Assembly (NCBI GenBank): GCA_030681645.1
Contig: JAUXRX010000029.1
Span: 184,146-248,145 of the forward strand
Origin: Archangium sp.
Lineage (GTDB): Bacteria; Myxococcota; Myxococcia; Myxococcales; Myxococcaceae
Direction of reading: 5' to 3'
Length of the DNA stretch: 64,000 bases
Shown here: positions 7,433 through 19,116 of the stretch, in pieces
How positions within the stretch are numbered: position 1 is the first letter of the stretch
How the letters are laid out: each line of letters opens with the position of its first letter
Notes under the pieces: generated by a model
Databases searched by the model: none
Told to the model about the DNA's origin: nothing
What the model saw: the letters and a program-made list of their open reading frames with translations, nothing else
Program-made: the position numbers and the translations under genes

Positions 7433-10400
7433 TCACTTCCGGCGTGTACGCAGCGCCAGCCCGAGCAGCCCCAACAACAGGTGGAAGGGCGTGGCGTCCA
7501 CGGCGCCGCAGCCGCAGCCGCCGATCACCCGCTCCGGCTCGGGGGGCATGGGCGGCCCCGGCGCCCCTTCCTCCGCGGCCGCGATGAAAGAGACCGCCGC
7601 GCTCCGGGTGGAGTTGCCTGCCGCGTCGGTCGCGATCGCCACCAGCGAGTGGGGGCCGGGGGGGACGTCGAGTGATCGGGTCCACGGCGCGCCCGTGAGC
7701 GTCGCCACCGCGGCGCCATCGAGCTCGAGCTCAACCTCAGCCACGCCGACGTCGTCGCTCGCCTGGACCTCCACGGCGACCCCGAGCGTGGTGGTGGCGT
7801 CAGCCGCGGGCGTGAGCACCTGCACCATGGGCGGGGTCGTGTCTGCCGGCAGCGCGCCCACCACGATCGACACGCCGTCGCTGGTGGTGGCGTTGCCCGC
7901 AGCGTCGATCGCGCGCGCGGTGAGCACGTGCGCGCCGTCAGCGAGGGTGGACGCATCGAAGCTCGCGTCCCACGGCGAGGAGGCCGCCTGGCCCAGCGCC
8001 ACCGTGCCATCGGCGAAGAACTCCACCAGCACCACGCCCACGTCATCGGTCGCGGTCGCTGCGAGCGCGCTGGGGCCGATGAGGCGCGCGCCTGCGAGCG
8101 GCTGCGCCAGGGACACGGTGGGCCCCTGGGTGTCGGGCGCGGCGCCGATGGTGACCTGCGCCGAAGCGGCCAGCGCGCCCGTGGTCGCGGTGACGGGGTG
8201 GGGCCCACCCGGCGTGGCGCCCGCGAGGAACAGCCCCGTGCCGTCGACCGTTCCGCCCACGGTGGCGGTCCAGTTGACGGTGGGCTGGGGCGAGAGCGGC
8301 GCGCCGAACTGATCGGTCACCGTGGCGGCGAAGGCCTGGCTCTGGTTGACCTGCAGGTTCACCACCCGCGGCTGCACGTCGAGCGCCGTGGGCGTCGCCT
8401 GCACCGTGACCGACACGGCGCTCGACACGGTGTTGCCGGCGCCGTCCACCACGGTGACGATGAACTCGTAGTCGCCGGCCTCGGTGAAGGTCGCCACCAC
8501 GTCCTTCGAGGCGTTGTCGTCGTTGGTGGCGAAGGTGACCGGCGCCGGGGCGAGCGAGGTCGACCAGCGGTACACGAGGGCGGGCTCTCCGGTGTCGTCG
8601 GTCGCCCGCACGGCGAGCTGGGTGGTGGTGCCTGGCACCGGGTTGGGCGTGGCGCTGGCCACCGCGGTGATCGTCGGAGAGCCCGAGCCCGCGACGGTGA
8701 CCAGCGCAGTCGCGGTGCGGGTGCCGACGGTGACGGTGACCACGAAGGGGCCCCCTGCTGTCGCCCCCGCGGTGAACTGCACCACGCTGCCCGCGGCGCC
8801 GATGGTGCCTCCGCCCGAGACGGTCCACGCCGGGCTGCCGGCGAACATGGCTCGGTTGAACTGATCCCGCTGCGTCGCCTGGAAGCTCTGCATCGCCCCG
8901 GTCATCACGGTCGCGTTGGCGGGCGTGACGTCGAGCCCCGTCGACACCTGCTGCACCTGCACCACCACCGGGCTGCGCACCGTGAGCCCACCGGGATCGG
9001 TGACGAGACACTCGAAGGTGTACGTGCCCGCACCGGTGAAGGTGACCGTGGCGTTCTTCGCGCTGTTGGTGCCGTTGGCCGAGAACGTCACCGGCCACGA
9101 GCCCACCACGTTCCACGAGTAGGTGAGCGAGGGCTCTCCCGTGTCATCGGCGGCGAGCACCGAGAGCTGCGTGGTGGTGGCGGTGACGGGGCTGGGCGTC
9201 GCAGACGCCGCGGTCGCCACGGTGGGCGGCAGGTTCACCATGGTGGTGTTGAAGTCGCGCCCGGTGAGGTTGGCGGTGCTCACCGTGACGGCGAGCGTGG
9301 CAGGCACGAAGGTGTAGCCGGCGAGCGTGGGGGTGAGCGTGTACGTACCCGCGGGCACGCCGACGAGGGCGTAATTGCCCAGCGAGTCGGTGGTGGCGGA
9401 GCGCGTGCCGTCGCTGACGACGACGTTGGGCAGCGGCGTGCCGCCCGTGCGCACGGTGCCCCGCACCTGGAAGCTCGTGCCGGCCATCACCTGGAAGTTC
9501 AGGTTGCCGCGGCTCATGCCCTGCATCACCACCGGGTTGGTGAAGCTCGAGGGGGTGAGGGTGACGCCGGGGCTGGTGGCCACCAGGTTCCAGCTGCCGT
9601 TGGGCACGGCCGAGAGGTAGTAGTTCCAGTTCGCCCCGCCCGCGGTCGCGGTCACCGTGCGCACGCCGTCGGTGACCACGGGCGCGGTGGCGACGCCCGC
9701 GGCGGGAATGGTGCCGTACAGGGTCTGGCCGGTGGCGAAGAAGTTGAGCGCCGAGACGTCGCCTCCGAAGACCTCGAGTGGGTTGGTGAAGCCGCTGGGC
9801 CGCAGGTCCCACCCGGGCTTGGTGGCGGTGAGCGTGTAGCGCCCGGTGGGCACGCCCATGAGCACGTAGTCGCCGCTGGCGTTGGTGGTGGCCGCGCGGC
9901 TGCCGTCGCTCACCACCGCGCCCGCGATGTTGGTGGCGCCGAAAGACACCTTGCCGCGCAGCGTGTAGCCCGCGACCGGCGCGGCAGTGAAGTCGAGCGC
10001 GGCCTGGCTGGCGCTCACCGTGAGCGGCGCCGCGAACCCGCGGGTGAAGGTGAAGTCGATCTTCGCCGCGGTGAGGGTGACGCTGCCCGCGGGCACGTTG
10101 GTGAGGGCGTACGTGCCGTCGGCCGCGGTGAAGGTGGCCCGCGTGCCGTCGCTGATGCGCACGCCACTGACCGGGGTGGCTCCCGCGAGCACCGTGCCCG
10201 AGAGGGTGAAGGTGGTGGGCGTGCCCACGGTGACGAGGAGGGCGCGGGTCACGGTGCCACCCTTCATGTCGCTCACCGTCAGGCGCACGTTGTACTCACG
10301 CGCGGCCAAGAACGCCTTCGTCACCACCGCGGCGTTGGCGCCCCAGGTGCCGTCGTCGAAGTCCCACGCGTACGCCAGCGCATCGCCGTCGGGATCGCTC

Positions 10401-12166
10401 GCGGTGGCGGTGAAGGTGACCAGCCCGTTCACGGCCGGAGTGAGCGTGCTGGCGGCCAGGGAGAGTACGGGCGGCTGGTTGCCCGGGAAGGTGCCGAGGT
10501 TGACCACCAGGTCCACCGACTCCGGGGTGGTGCCGCCCTTCGCCACGGGGGTGAAGTGAATGCCCGCCAGCGAATCTGAGAACGTGCGCCCGATGATCAA
10601 CGTCGAGTTGGTGCGCGAGCCGTCGCCCGGGGTGAGGTCGAGCAGGTGGCTGCCGGTGTTGCCCGCGTAGCCCCAGTTGATCGACACGCCGTCGCGGGTG
10701 TGCGCGGTGGCGATCGCCGGGCGGTACTCGACCCAGTAGTCCTTCTGCGCGTCGCGGGTGACCTTGAGGGCGTGGAGCCCCGAGGTGATCGGCTTCTCCA
10801 GCTCGAAGATGCGGTACGTGCCGCTGCTGGTGACCGGCGTCACCTCGCTCGAGACCACCCAGTCGAAGCGGCGCTTGAACCAGGCGTTGAAGTGGTTGCC
10901 CTGCCCGCCGCCGCCGCCCATCACGTCGAAGGGGTTGCCGTACTCGGTGTTGGTGCCCGGGCCGATCACCGTGAGGCCCGCCGCGTTCCAGTAGTTCGCG
11001 TGGTAGACGCCGTAGTTGTGGCCCAGCTCGTGGGCGGTGACGCGCAGGCTGAAGTTGCCGTTGAGCCAGGTGCCCTTGCTGCCCACGTACCCGCGCCCCG
11101 CCCAGCCGGAATAGGTCGAGGCGAAGGCGATGACGTCGAAGCTGTACAGGTTCGGGTCGAAGCCGGCGTCGCGCGCGGCCCCCAGCGCGTCGGCGCGCAG
11201 CAGCAGGTATTGATCGTTGGTGCGGTAGTCGACCTGGGTGCGCGGCAGGCGCAGCGTCGGCGTCACCACCGCGCTCAGCGAGGTCTTCCCGAAGGAGTTC
11301 GACTGGTAGAAGGTGTTCGTGGCCGTGTCGATCGAGCTCTGCGCGCTGCTGGCCGAGAGCGGGTCGCCCGCGCGATCGGAGAAGTCGACGCGCACGTAGA
11401 GCACCGTCTTGGCGCCCTCGGTCCACGTGCTGGCGGGAGGCAGCCCTTCGTCCGCCGCGGCCTGGTCTTCGCCGAGCGCCAGCGTGCCGTCGTACTGCTC
11501 GGCGTGCAGCGGCACGCAGAACCCGTAGAGCGCGTCGCCACCGTGGAAGAGCAGGTCGGGCTCGGCGAGCTTGCGCGAGACCGGGCACGAGCGGGGCAGC
11601 TCCACGGGGAGCAGGGGTCTCGCCTCGCCGGGGAAGAGGCGGCGCAGGCGGCGATCGGTGACGGCGATCGCCCCATCGAGGGCCACGCCGTGCAGCCGCA
11701 CGTTCTGGCGGGTGCCGCTCTCGAGCCGGCCGCCGAACACGCCCGCGCGCAGCACCTCAGCTCCGGTCCCGAAGGTGACGAAGCGCTCCAGCGTCGGAGG
11801 GCTGTCTTCCTCGCCCACGCCGGCGATCACGTGCAGCGTGCCGATGCCATCGAGCCAGCGCTCGAGGTGCCTGACAACCGACGCAGGCAACGCGGCCAGC
11901 TCGACCGGAGAGACGGCCTGCTCCAGGGCGCGCTCGGGGTCGGCGAGCAGCAGGGCGCGGAAACCCTCGCGGCGTTCCTCGGCGAGGACGGCGCCCTCCG
12001 GCTCCAGCTCGGCGCGCCGGTCCTGGGGGGAGGCGAGGTACCGCTCCTTCCACTGCTCGAAGGTGAGCGGGCCGCCCGTCAACGCGCTGCTCGAACTCGA
12101 GGAGCCACCGGGGGAAGAGGTGCAGCCCACGAGCACCAGCGCCAGGAGGAGGAGGTGTCGCAGCAT
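7433..12166 (-). CDS. large secreted M11-type metalloprotease with PKD, regulatory-like and Ig-like domains and MYXO-CTERM-like tail
   Basis: This is a 1577-residue exported protein. The N-terminus MLRHLLLLALVLVGC is a lipoprotein signal with Cys15, followed by a Ser-rich linker. The catalytic domain has HELGHNYGVYH at 379-389, the metzincin zinc motif HExxHxxGxxH, in a context typical of gametolysin-like (M11) peptidases. Then come a PKD domain (about 559-654), four carboxypeptidase-regulatory-like repeats (about 654-975, each with SDG/TDG and a VPxG motif), two further PKD-like and Ig-like units, and two C-terminal Ig-like units with DDVGV motifs. The end (from about 1547) is GGCGCG, a hydrophobic stretch, then RTRRK, as in MYXO-CTERM sorting tails. 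The start at 12166 follows GGGGGGCC and is preferred over an upstream in-frame ATG. It probably degrades extracellular protein or remodels the cell surface. Confidence 0.88.
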   Translation of the reverse strand: MLRHLLLLALVLVGCTSSPGGSSSSSSALTGGPLTFEQWKERYLASPQDRRAELEPEGAVLAEERREGFRALLLADPERALEQAVSPVELAALPASVVRHLERWLDGIGTLHVIAGVGEEDSPPTLERFVTFGTGAEVLRAGVFGGRLESGTRQNVRLHGVALDGAIAVTDRRLRRLFPGEARPLLPVELPRSCPVSRKLAEPDLLFHGGDALYGFCVPLHAEQYDGTLALGEDQAAADEGLPPASTWTEGAKTVLYVRVDFSDRAGDPLSASSAQSSIDTATNTFYQSNSFGKTSLSAVVTPTLRLPRTQVDYRTNDQYLLLRADALGAARDAGFDPNLYSFDVIAFASTYSGWAGRGYVGSKGTWLNGNFSLRVTAHELGHNYGVYHANYWNAAGLTVIGPGTNTEYGNPFDVMGGGGGQGNHFNAWFKRRFDWVVSSEVTPVTSSGTYRIFELEKPITSGLHALKVTRDAQKDYWVEYRPAIATAHTRDGVSINWGYAGNTGSHLLDLTPGDGSRTNSTLIIGRTFSDSLAGIHFTPVAKGGTTPESVDLVVNLGTFPGNQPPVLSLAASTLTPAVNGLVTFTATASDPDGDALAYAWDFDDGTWGANAAVVTKAFLAAREYNVRLTVSDMKGGTVTRALLVTVGTPTTFTLSGTVLAGATPVSGVRISDGTRATFTAADGTYALTNVPAGSVTLTAAKIDFTFTRGFAAPLTVSASQAALDFTAAPVAGYTLRGKVSFGATNIAGAVVSDGSRAATTNASGDYVLMGVPTGRYTLTATKPGWDLRPSGFTNPLEVFGGDVSALNFFATGQTLYGTIPAAGVATAPVVTDGVRTVTATAGGANWNYYLSAVPNGSWNLVATSPGVTLTPSSFTNPVVMQGMSRGNLNFQVMAGTSFQVRGTVRTGGTPLPNVVVSDGTRSATTDSLGNYALVGVPAGTYTLTPTLAGYTFVPATLAVTVSTANLTGRDFNTTMVNLPPTVATAASATPSPVTATTTQLSVLAADDTGEPSLTYSWNVVGSWPVTFSANGTNSAKNATVTFTGAGTYTFECLVTDPGGLTVRSPVVVQVQQVSTGLDVTPANATVMTGAMQSFQATQRDQFNRAMFAGSPAWTVSGGGTIGAAGSVVQFTAGATAGGPFVVTVTVGTRTATALVTVAGSGSPTITAVASATPNPVPGTTTQLAVRATDDTGEPALVYRWSTSLAPAPVTFATNDDNASKDVVATFTEAGDYEFIVTVVDGAGNTVSSAVSVTVQATPTALDVQPRVVNLQVNQSQAFAATVTDQFGAPLSPQPTVNWTATVGGTVDGTGLFLAGATPGGPHPVTATTGALAASAQVTIGAAPDTQGPTVSLAQPLAGARLIGPSALAATATDDVGVVLVEFFADGTVALGQAASSPWDASFDASTLADGAHVLTARAIDAAGNATTSDGVSIVVGALPADTTPPMVQVLTPAADATTTLGVAVEVQASDDVGVAEVELELDGAAVATLTGAPWTRSLDVPPGPHSLVAIATDAAGNSTRSAAVSFIAAAEEGAPGPPMPPEPERVIGGCGCGAVDATPFHLLLGLLGLALRTRRK

Positions 12167-12611
12167 GGCCCCCCATGTGAGCAAACCGCGTGCCCTCGTG
12201 GTCAGCTGGTTCTCCGAGGGGCGGCGCTCTCGAAGCCCCGCATTTGCTCCGCACCTCGTGCGACCTCGCACTTGTTGCGGAGTGCGGGTGCGCGAGTGGT
12301 GCGGACAGTCCACCCCATCTTTCGCCCTCGTTCACAACAAAGCCCTGAGGTGGGCGGTGGGCGAGGGTCTGCCCCATGCTCTACGCGCGCAGGCTCTCGG
12401 CCACGGGCAAAGACCCGAGAATGACGAATTCGCGGAAAAGGACGACGCGAGAGACCAGCGTACAGCCCCCTGTACGGTGGTAGCGCGCGTCGCCTCTTTG
12501 AGCGTCGAAGCTTGAATCAGCGCGTCGACAAGCGGTCGTGGTGAGGGGCTTGTGCGAGTCGAGCACGGGCAACAGCCACCTCGACCACGCCCCCTCTGGG
12601 CTGTTCAGCAC
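12167..12611. other. 445-bp stretch without a recognisable gene, containing palindromes
   Basis: This lies between the SDR gene stop and the start of the protease gene, both on the minus strand, so it should hold the protease promoter. I see no protein with family-like features in any frame. Two palindromes stand out: a nested one at 12247-12282 and GTACAG-CCCC-CTGTAC at 12460-12475. No tRNA-like or riboswitch-like fold was recognised. Confidence 0.5.
12247..12282. promoter_or_regulatory. nested inverted repeat upstream of the protease gene
   Basis: The outer arms CTCCGCA and TGCGGAG (7 bp) enclose the inner arms GTGCGA and TCGCAC (6 bp). Four unpaired bases lie on each side between outer and inner arms, so the layout is symmetrical. 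It is about 80-120 bases upstream of the protease ATG on its coding strand, which suits an operator or a structured leader. No T tract follows, so a terminator for the SDR gene is unlikely. Confidence 0.35.
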
Positions 12612-13403
12612 TCACATGCTGATGAGCTGACCACCGATGAGCGACATCCCGCCGTCGACGGCGTGGATGCTCCCGGTGATGTACTTCGCGGCCGGAGAGG
12701 CGAGGAAGATCGCCAGCTCGGCGACCTCGGCCTTGGTGCCGAAGCGTTGCAGCGGCAACGCCTGCTCGACCTTCTGCCGCACCGCGGGATCGCCGGCGAG
12801 GCGCTGCATGCCCTCGGTCTCGTCGATGGGTCCGGGCCAGATCGACATCACCCGCACCCCGGCCGGGCCCCACTCCATGGCGAGCGTCTTCATCAACATG
12901 TCGACGCCGGCCTTGGCCGCGCAGACGTGCGCCTGCATGGGGTAGGGCACCTGCGCCTGCGGGGCGGAGATGGCGATGATCACCCCGCCGGGCTTGGTCA
13001 TCCGCTCGAAGACCGCGCGGCACGCGTTGAAGCTGCCGAGCACGTCGATGTCCATCACGGCCTTGAAGCCGTTCGACGACATCATGGCCACCGGCGCGGG
13101 GAAGTTGCCCGCGGCGCCGCAGACCAGCACGTCGATGGGGCCCAGCGCCTTCACCGCCGATTCCAGCGCGCCCTCGATGGCGGCGTAGTCACGCACGTCG
13201 GCCGCGTACCCTTCGGCGGTGATGCCCTTGCCGCGCAGCAGCTTCACCGCGGCCTCGAGCTTCTCCACCTTGCGGCCGTTGATGGCGACCTTCGCGCCGA
13301 GCGCGCCGAAGGCCTCGGCGATGGCCAGGTTGATGCCGCTCGAGCCACCGGTGACGAACACGACCTTGCCGGCGTAGAGGCCGGGCTGGAACACCTGCGA
13401 CAT
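12612..13403 (-). CDS. SDR oxidoreductase, 2,4-dienoyl-CoA reductase-like
   Basis: This is a 263-residue short-chain dehydrogenase resembling peroxisomal-type 2,4-dienoyl-CoA reductases (DECR2 group), which reduce dienoyl-CoAs from unsaturated fatty acids with NADPH. Supporting motifs are CGAAGNFPAP and WPGPIDETEGM; the latter is characteristic of the group. As in DECR2, the usual YxxxK Tyr is absent (VCAAKAG keeps the Lys). The nucleotide loop reads TGGSSGIN, with Asn in place of the last Gly of TGxxxGxG. The end VDGGMSLIGG is normal. It starts with an ATG at 13401-13403 and lies eight bases downstream of the TetR gene on the same strand. This implies an operon and probable control by that regulator. 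Confidence 0.85.
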   Translation of the reverse strand: MSQVFQPGLYAGKVVFVTGGSSGINLAIAEAFGALGAKVAINGRKVEKLEAAVKLLRGKGITAEGYAADVRDYAAIEGALESAVKALGPIDVLVCGAAGNFPAPVAMMSSNGFKAVMDIDVLGSFNACRAVFERMTKPGGVIIAISAPQAQVPYPMQAHVCAAKAGVDMLMKTLAMEWGPAGVRVMSIWPGPIDETEGMQRLAGDPAVRQKVEQALPLQRFGTKAEVAELAIFLASPAAKYITGSIHAVDGGMSLIGGQLISM

Positions 13404-13411
13404 GGGGGTTT

Positions 13412-14029
13412 TCAGCCTTTCTGGAAGGGGACCGCCGTCATCGCGGCGCCCGGCGGCTTCGCGCCGTTCATGAACAGGTGCGTGACGCCGGCGAGCATGT
13501 CCTTGAGCGGCATGATCGGCTGCACGCCCCAGGACGCCATCGCGGCGAAGATGTTGAGCAGGTAGAAGTCGGACAGCACCTCGGGCGGGATCATCGGCGA
13601 GAGCTCGCCGCGCTCGGCGGCCTTCTCGAAGCGGCGGCCCACGGCGGCGCGCACGACCTCGGCTTCACGATCCGCGAGGATGGTGGTGCGGCGCATCGAC
13701 ACGCCGAAGACGTCGACCAGGAGCCGGCTGCGATCGGCGGCCCCCCAGAAGTCGGCGGTGGTGCTGATCACCGTCTCGAACACGGTCTCGATGGCGGCGT
13801 CCAGGGGCATGGCGTTGAGCGCGTCGATCGTCGGGTGCTCGGCCTCACGCAACAGCTCGAGCAGCACGTCGTCCTTCGACGGGAAATGGAAGTAGAACGC
13901 CGCCCGGCTCACCTCGGCCTTGAGGGCGATGTCCTCGATGCGGCAGTTGGACACGCCGTCCCGGCAGAAGATCTCGATGGCCGCGTGGTAAAGCTTTTTC
14001 CTCGTCTCTTCTCTCTGTCTGTCACGCAC
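13412..14029 (-). CDS. TetR/AcrR-family regulator
   Basis: This 205-residue one-component regulator has an N-terminal helix-turn-helix (IEDIALKAEVSRAAFYFHF, about residues 30-48) followed by the TetR signature FPSKDDVLLELL. The C-terminal ligand domain is not assignable. The start is a GTG at 14027-14029, only five bases from the divergent NRDE gene start, and no Shine-Dalgarno is visible. It precedes the SDR gene by eight bases on the same strand. By analogy with fatty-acid TetR regulators it probably represses this pair in response to an acyl-CoA, but that is inference. Confidence 0.88.
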   Translation of the reverse strand: MRDRQREETRKKLYHAAIEIFCRDGVSNCRIEDIALKAEVSRAAFYFHFPSKDDVLLELLREAEHPTIDALNAMPLDAAIETVFETVISTTADFWGAADRSRLLVDVFGVSMRRTTILADREAEVVRAAVGRRFEKAAERGELSPMIPPEVLSDFYLLNIFAAMASWGVQPIMPLKDMLAGVTHLFMNGAKPPGAAMTAVPFQKG

Positions 14030-14034
14030 ACGCC

Positions 14035-14769
14035 ATGTGTACCCTGATCGTCAGCTTCCAGCAGCATGAAGCGGCGCCCGTTCTGGTGGCTGCCAACCGC
14101 GATGAGCTGAGGGCCAGGCCCGCCTCACCGCCGCACCGCTGGCCGGGCGAGCCCTTCGTGGCGCCCCGAGACGAGCAGGGTGGCGGCACCTGGCTGGGCC
14201 TCACCAACCACGGGATGTTCGTAGGGGTCACCAACCGGTTTCCGTCCGACAGACACCTCGATCGTGAATCACGCGGTGCGTTGGTGGTCGAGGCCCTGCG
14301 CGCTCCCTCGGCGCAGGCTTTGCGCCGGTCGCTCGAGGGGCTGACGGCGAGGCGGTTCAACACCTTCCACCTGCTCTACGCCGACGCCTCGCACGCCTTC
14401 GTGACGTGGAGCGACGGCGCCCAGATCCATCACGACGCGCTGCTGCCCGGGTTGCACGTGGTGACCGAGCGGAGCCTGGGCGGTGATGATCACGGGCGCA
14501 CGCAGCTGATCACCTCGGCCTGGCCCACCCTCGAGCGGCGAGCGGGCCTGCCCACGCCCGGCGCGCTCGAGGCGCTGCTGGCCAAACCGAACCCTGCCAA
14601 TCCAGCGGGGTCGGTGTGCGTCGATCTCCCCGAGTTCAACTACGGCACGCGCAGCTCGCTGGTGCTCTTCGTCGCGCCGCGGCTGGCCGATTCGCGCTGG
14701 TACTGGGCGGAAGGCCGCCCCGACCAGGTGCCCTTCGTCGGGCACCCGGACCTGATCGCCCAGCTCTAG
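14035..14769 (+). CDS. NRDE (TANGO2-like) family protein
   Basis: This 244-residue protein begins MCTLIVSFQQHEAAPVLVAA followed by NRDEL, the family-defining motif. TANGO2/NRDE proteins have Cys at position 2, as here, and are considered Ntn-hydrolase-like; animal TANGO2 has been linked to haem and lipid handling. No biochemical role can be deduced in this bacterium. No signal peptide is visible. The start abuts the divergent TetR gene (five bases between start codons) and has no Shine-Dalgarno, suggesting a leaderless mRNA. The stop is one base from the end of convergent acnA. Confidence 0.87.
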   Translation: MCTLIVSFQQHEAAPVLVAANRDELRARPASPPHRWPGEPFVAPRDEQGGGTWLGLTNHGMFVGVTNRFPSDRHLDRESRGALVVEALRAPSAQALRRSLEGLTARRFNTFHLLYADASHAFVTWSDGAQIHHDALLPGLHVVTERSLGGDDHGRTQLITSAWPTLERRAGLPTPGALEALLAKPNPANPAGSVCVDLPEFNYGTRSSLVLFVAPRLADSRWYWAEGRPDQVPFVGHPDLIAQL

Positions 14770-14770
14770 T

Positions 14771-17455
<2,685 letters not shown>

Positions 17456-17531
17456 GCGGGGCTTATTCCGCCGGCCGTCATCGGACGCAATTCAAAACAC
17501 GCCCCTCGACCGTGAACGGAAGCGGCCCGGC

Positions 17532-19112
17532 TTACAGCTCCATCTGCTGCCACTCGTAGTCGGCCCGGCCCTGGCAGGGGTGTGCGCGCGTGGGGAAGAA
17601 GTCCTTGATGTGGCCCAGCTCGTAGCGGGCCTGGTCGTACTTGCCGAACTGGAAGGCCGACTTGCCCTTGAGCAGCAGCTCGTTGCACTTCTCGTCGAGC
17701 GCCCGGCGGGCCTCGTTCATCTTGTCGCGCGAGAGCTGGTACGTGTAGGGGCGATCGGACGGGGGGATCGCCTCGAGCGTGAGCCACGCCTCGCGGAAGT
17801 TCTTGTACGCGTCCCACCGGTTCGACGCGCCGATGTCGCGCTGTTCCCACTTGAGCGCCCCGCGCTTGAACTTCTCCTCGGCGTCCGCGATCAGGCCCAC
17901 CGCGTCCTTCTCGGGCAGCACGGCCACCTCGATCCACAGGTTCCAGATGCGCCAGGGATCGGACTCGGGCGGGTTGCGCACGTTGTCGAAGGTGACGGTG
18001 TTGATCTCGCCGCGCTTGACCAGGTTGGCCGGCACCAGCACCTCGAGGGTGCGCTCGTTGGCGTCGAGGGTGTCGGGCGGCAGCCAGCCCAGCTCCACCC
18101 CGTTGACGGTGATCGACACCTCGTCCTTCGAATTGATGTCTCTCGCCTGGTAGTGGAGCACCACCATCACCTGCACCGGCGACTTCACCTCGAAGTCGAA
18201 GGTCTTCGAGTCTTCGCGCTCGTACATCACGTCGCCGACGCCGAAGGAGTACTCGATGGGGTCGCCGCTGAGCGCGTCGGGCTCGATCGCTTTGGGCTTC
18301 GCGCTCTCGGGCCACACCGCGGCCAGCAGGCCGAGGACCAGGGCCAGGGCGAGCGCGCCGCCGCCGGCCGAGACCGCGATGCGCTGGTTCTTCGACGCCT
18401 CGGTCCACCACAGCTGCACCTGGCCCAGGGGGCCGCCACGCTTGAAGCGGGCGCGATCGGCGGCAGAGAGGGCGGGCCGCTCACCCGACAGGCGCGCGAG
18501 CCTGGGGCGCCCACCACCGGCGACCTCGACCCCCTCGGGGAGATCGCCCTCGCGAACGGCGAGCTTCGAGGACTTCACCCCCGGGTTGCTGGGCTTGCGC
18601 ACCCCCGGCGCGCTCGGCCGCGGGCCCGGGCCCTTGAGCGCGGGGATCATCTGCGTGCTGCGCCGGCCCATCTCGGCGACCTGAGCGCGGCTCGCGTCCC
18701 TGGGCATCATCGCCACGCCCTTGTTGCGCGACTTCTTCAGCTCCGACATCGACACCACGCGGGTGTGCGCGCCGCCTTCTTCGGCCTCGTTGTCGGCGGT
18801 CGGGCCCTCGGGCTCGAGCTCCACCGGCTTGAAGCTGAAGACGACCGGCCCCATCGAGATCGAGTCGCCGTCCTTGAGGGCCTTCTTCTTCTGAATCGTC
18901 TCGCCGTTGACCCGCGTGCCGTTCGACGAGCCGAGGTCCTCGATCCAGATGCCGGCGTTCTCCACCAGAATGCGGGCGTGCTTTCGCGAGACCCCCGCCT
19001 CGTAGAGGATCACATCGCACTCGGCGGTGCGCCCGATGACGACGGAGTCCTGGTCGAACTCAAATTCCCGACCGGCCTCTTTGCCCTCGGAGATGACGAG
19101 CTGAAAACCCAT
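17532..19112 (-). CDS. FHA-domain protein with one membrane span and TPR-like C-terminal part
   Basis: This 526-residue protein has an N-terminal FHA phosphothreonine-binding domain (about residues 1-100) with the conserved IGR, SRKHAR and DLGSSNGTRVNG motifs. A basic, Pro/Gly-rich linker follows, then one hydrophobic span near 235-257. After it comes a beta-rich domain with VSITVNGVELGWLPPDTLDA, and a helical TPR-like end. The layout suggests a phosphorylation-dependent cytoplasmic adaptor tethered to the membrane, with the C-terminal half outside. The ATG at 19110-19112 is chosen because GGGTGA precedes it and the FHA fold starts there; the frame is open upstream. It lies four bases after the second WYL gene, so it belongs to that operon. 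Confidence 0.85.
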   Translation of the reverse strand: MGFQLVISEGKEAGREFEFDQDSVVIGRTAECDVILYEAGVSRKHARILVENAGIWIEDLGSSNGTRVNGETIQKKKALKDGDSISMGPVVFSFKPVELEPEGPTADNEAEEGGAHTRVVSMSELKKSRNKGVAMMPRDASRAQVAEMGRRSTQMIPALKGPGPRPSAPGVRKPSNPGVKSSKLAVREGDLPEGVEVAGGGRPRLARLSGERPALSAADRARFKRGGPLGQVQLWWTEASKNQRIAVSAGGGALALALVLGLLAAVWPESAKPKAIEPDALSGDPIEYSFGVGDVMYEREDSKTFDFEVKSPVQVMVVLHYQARDINSKDEVSITVNGVELGWLPPDTLDANERTLEVLVPANLVKRGEINTVTFDNVRNPPESDPWRIWNLWIEVAVLPEKDAVGLIADAEEKFKRGALKWEQRDIGASNRWDAYKNFREAWLTLEAIPPSDRPYTYQLSRDKMNEARRALDEKCNELLLKGKSAFQFGKYDQARYELGHIKDFFPTRAHPCQGRADYEWQQMEL

Positions 19113-19116
19113 TGAA

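Noticed and set aside
9240..10200. Regularly repeated DNA segments as a possible CRISPR or tandem repeat
   Set aside because: They are diverged protein-level repeats (carboxypeptidase-regulatory-like domains); there are no identical short repeats with unique spacers.
7928..10579. 883-residue plus-strand frame opposite the protease
   Set aside because: Low-complexity Arg/Gly/His translation and no start context; the protease reading frame is intact on the minus strand.
12381..12611. Possible small protein (76 residues, minus strand) in the gene-free region
   Set aside because: No ribosome binding site, no family resemblance, and its codon use is unlike the neighbours.
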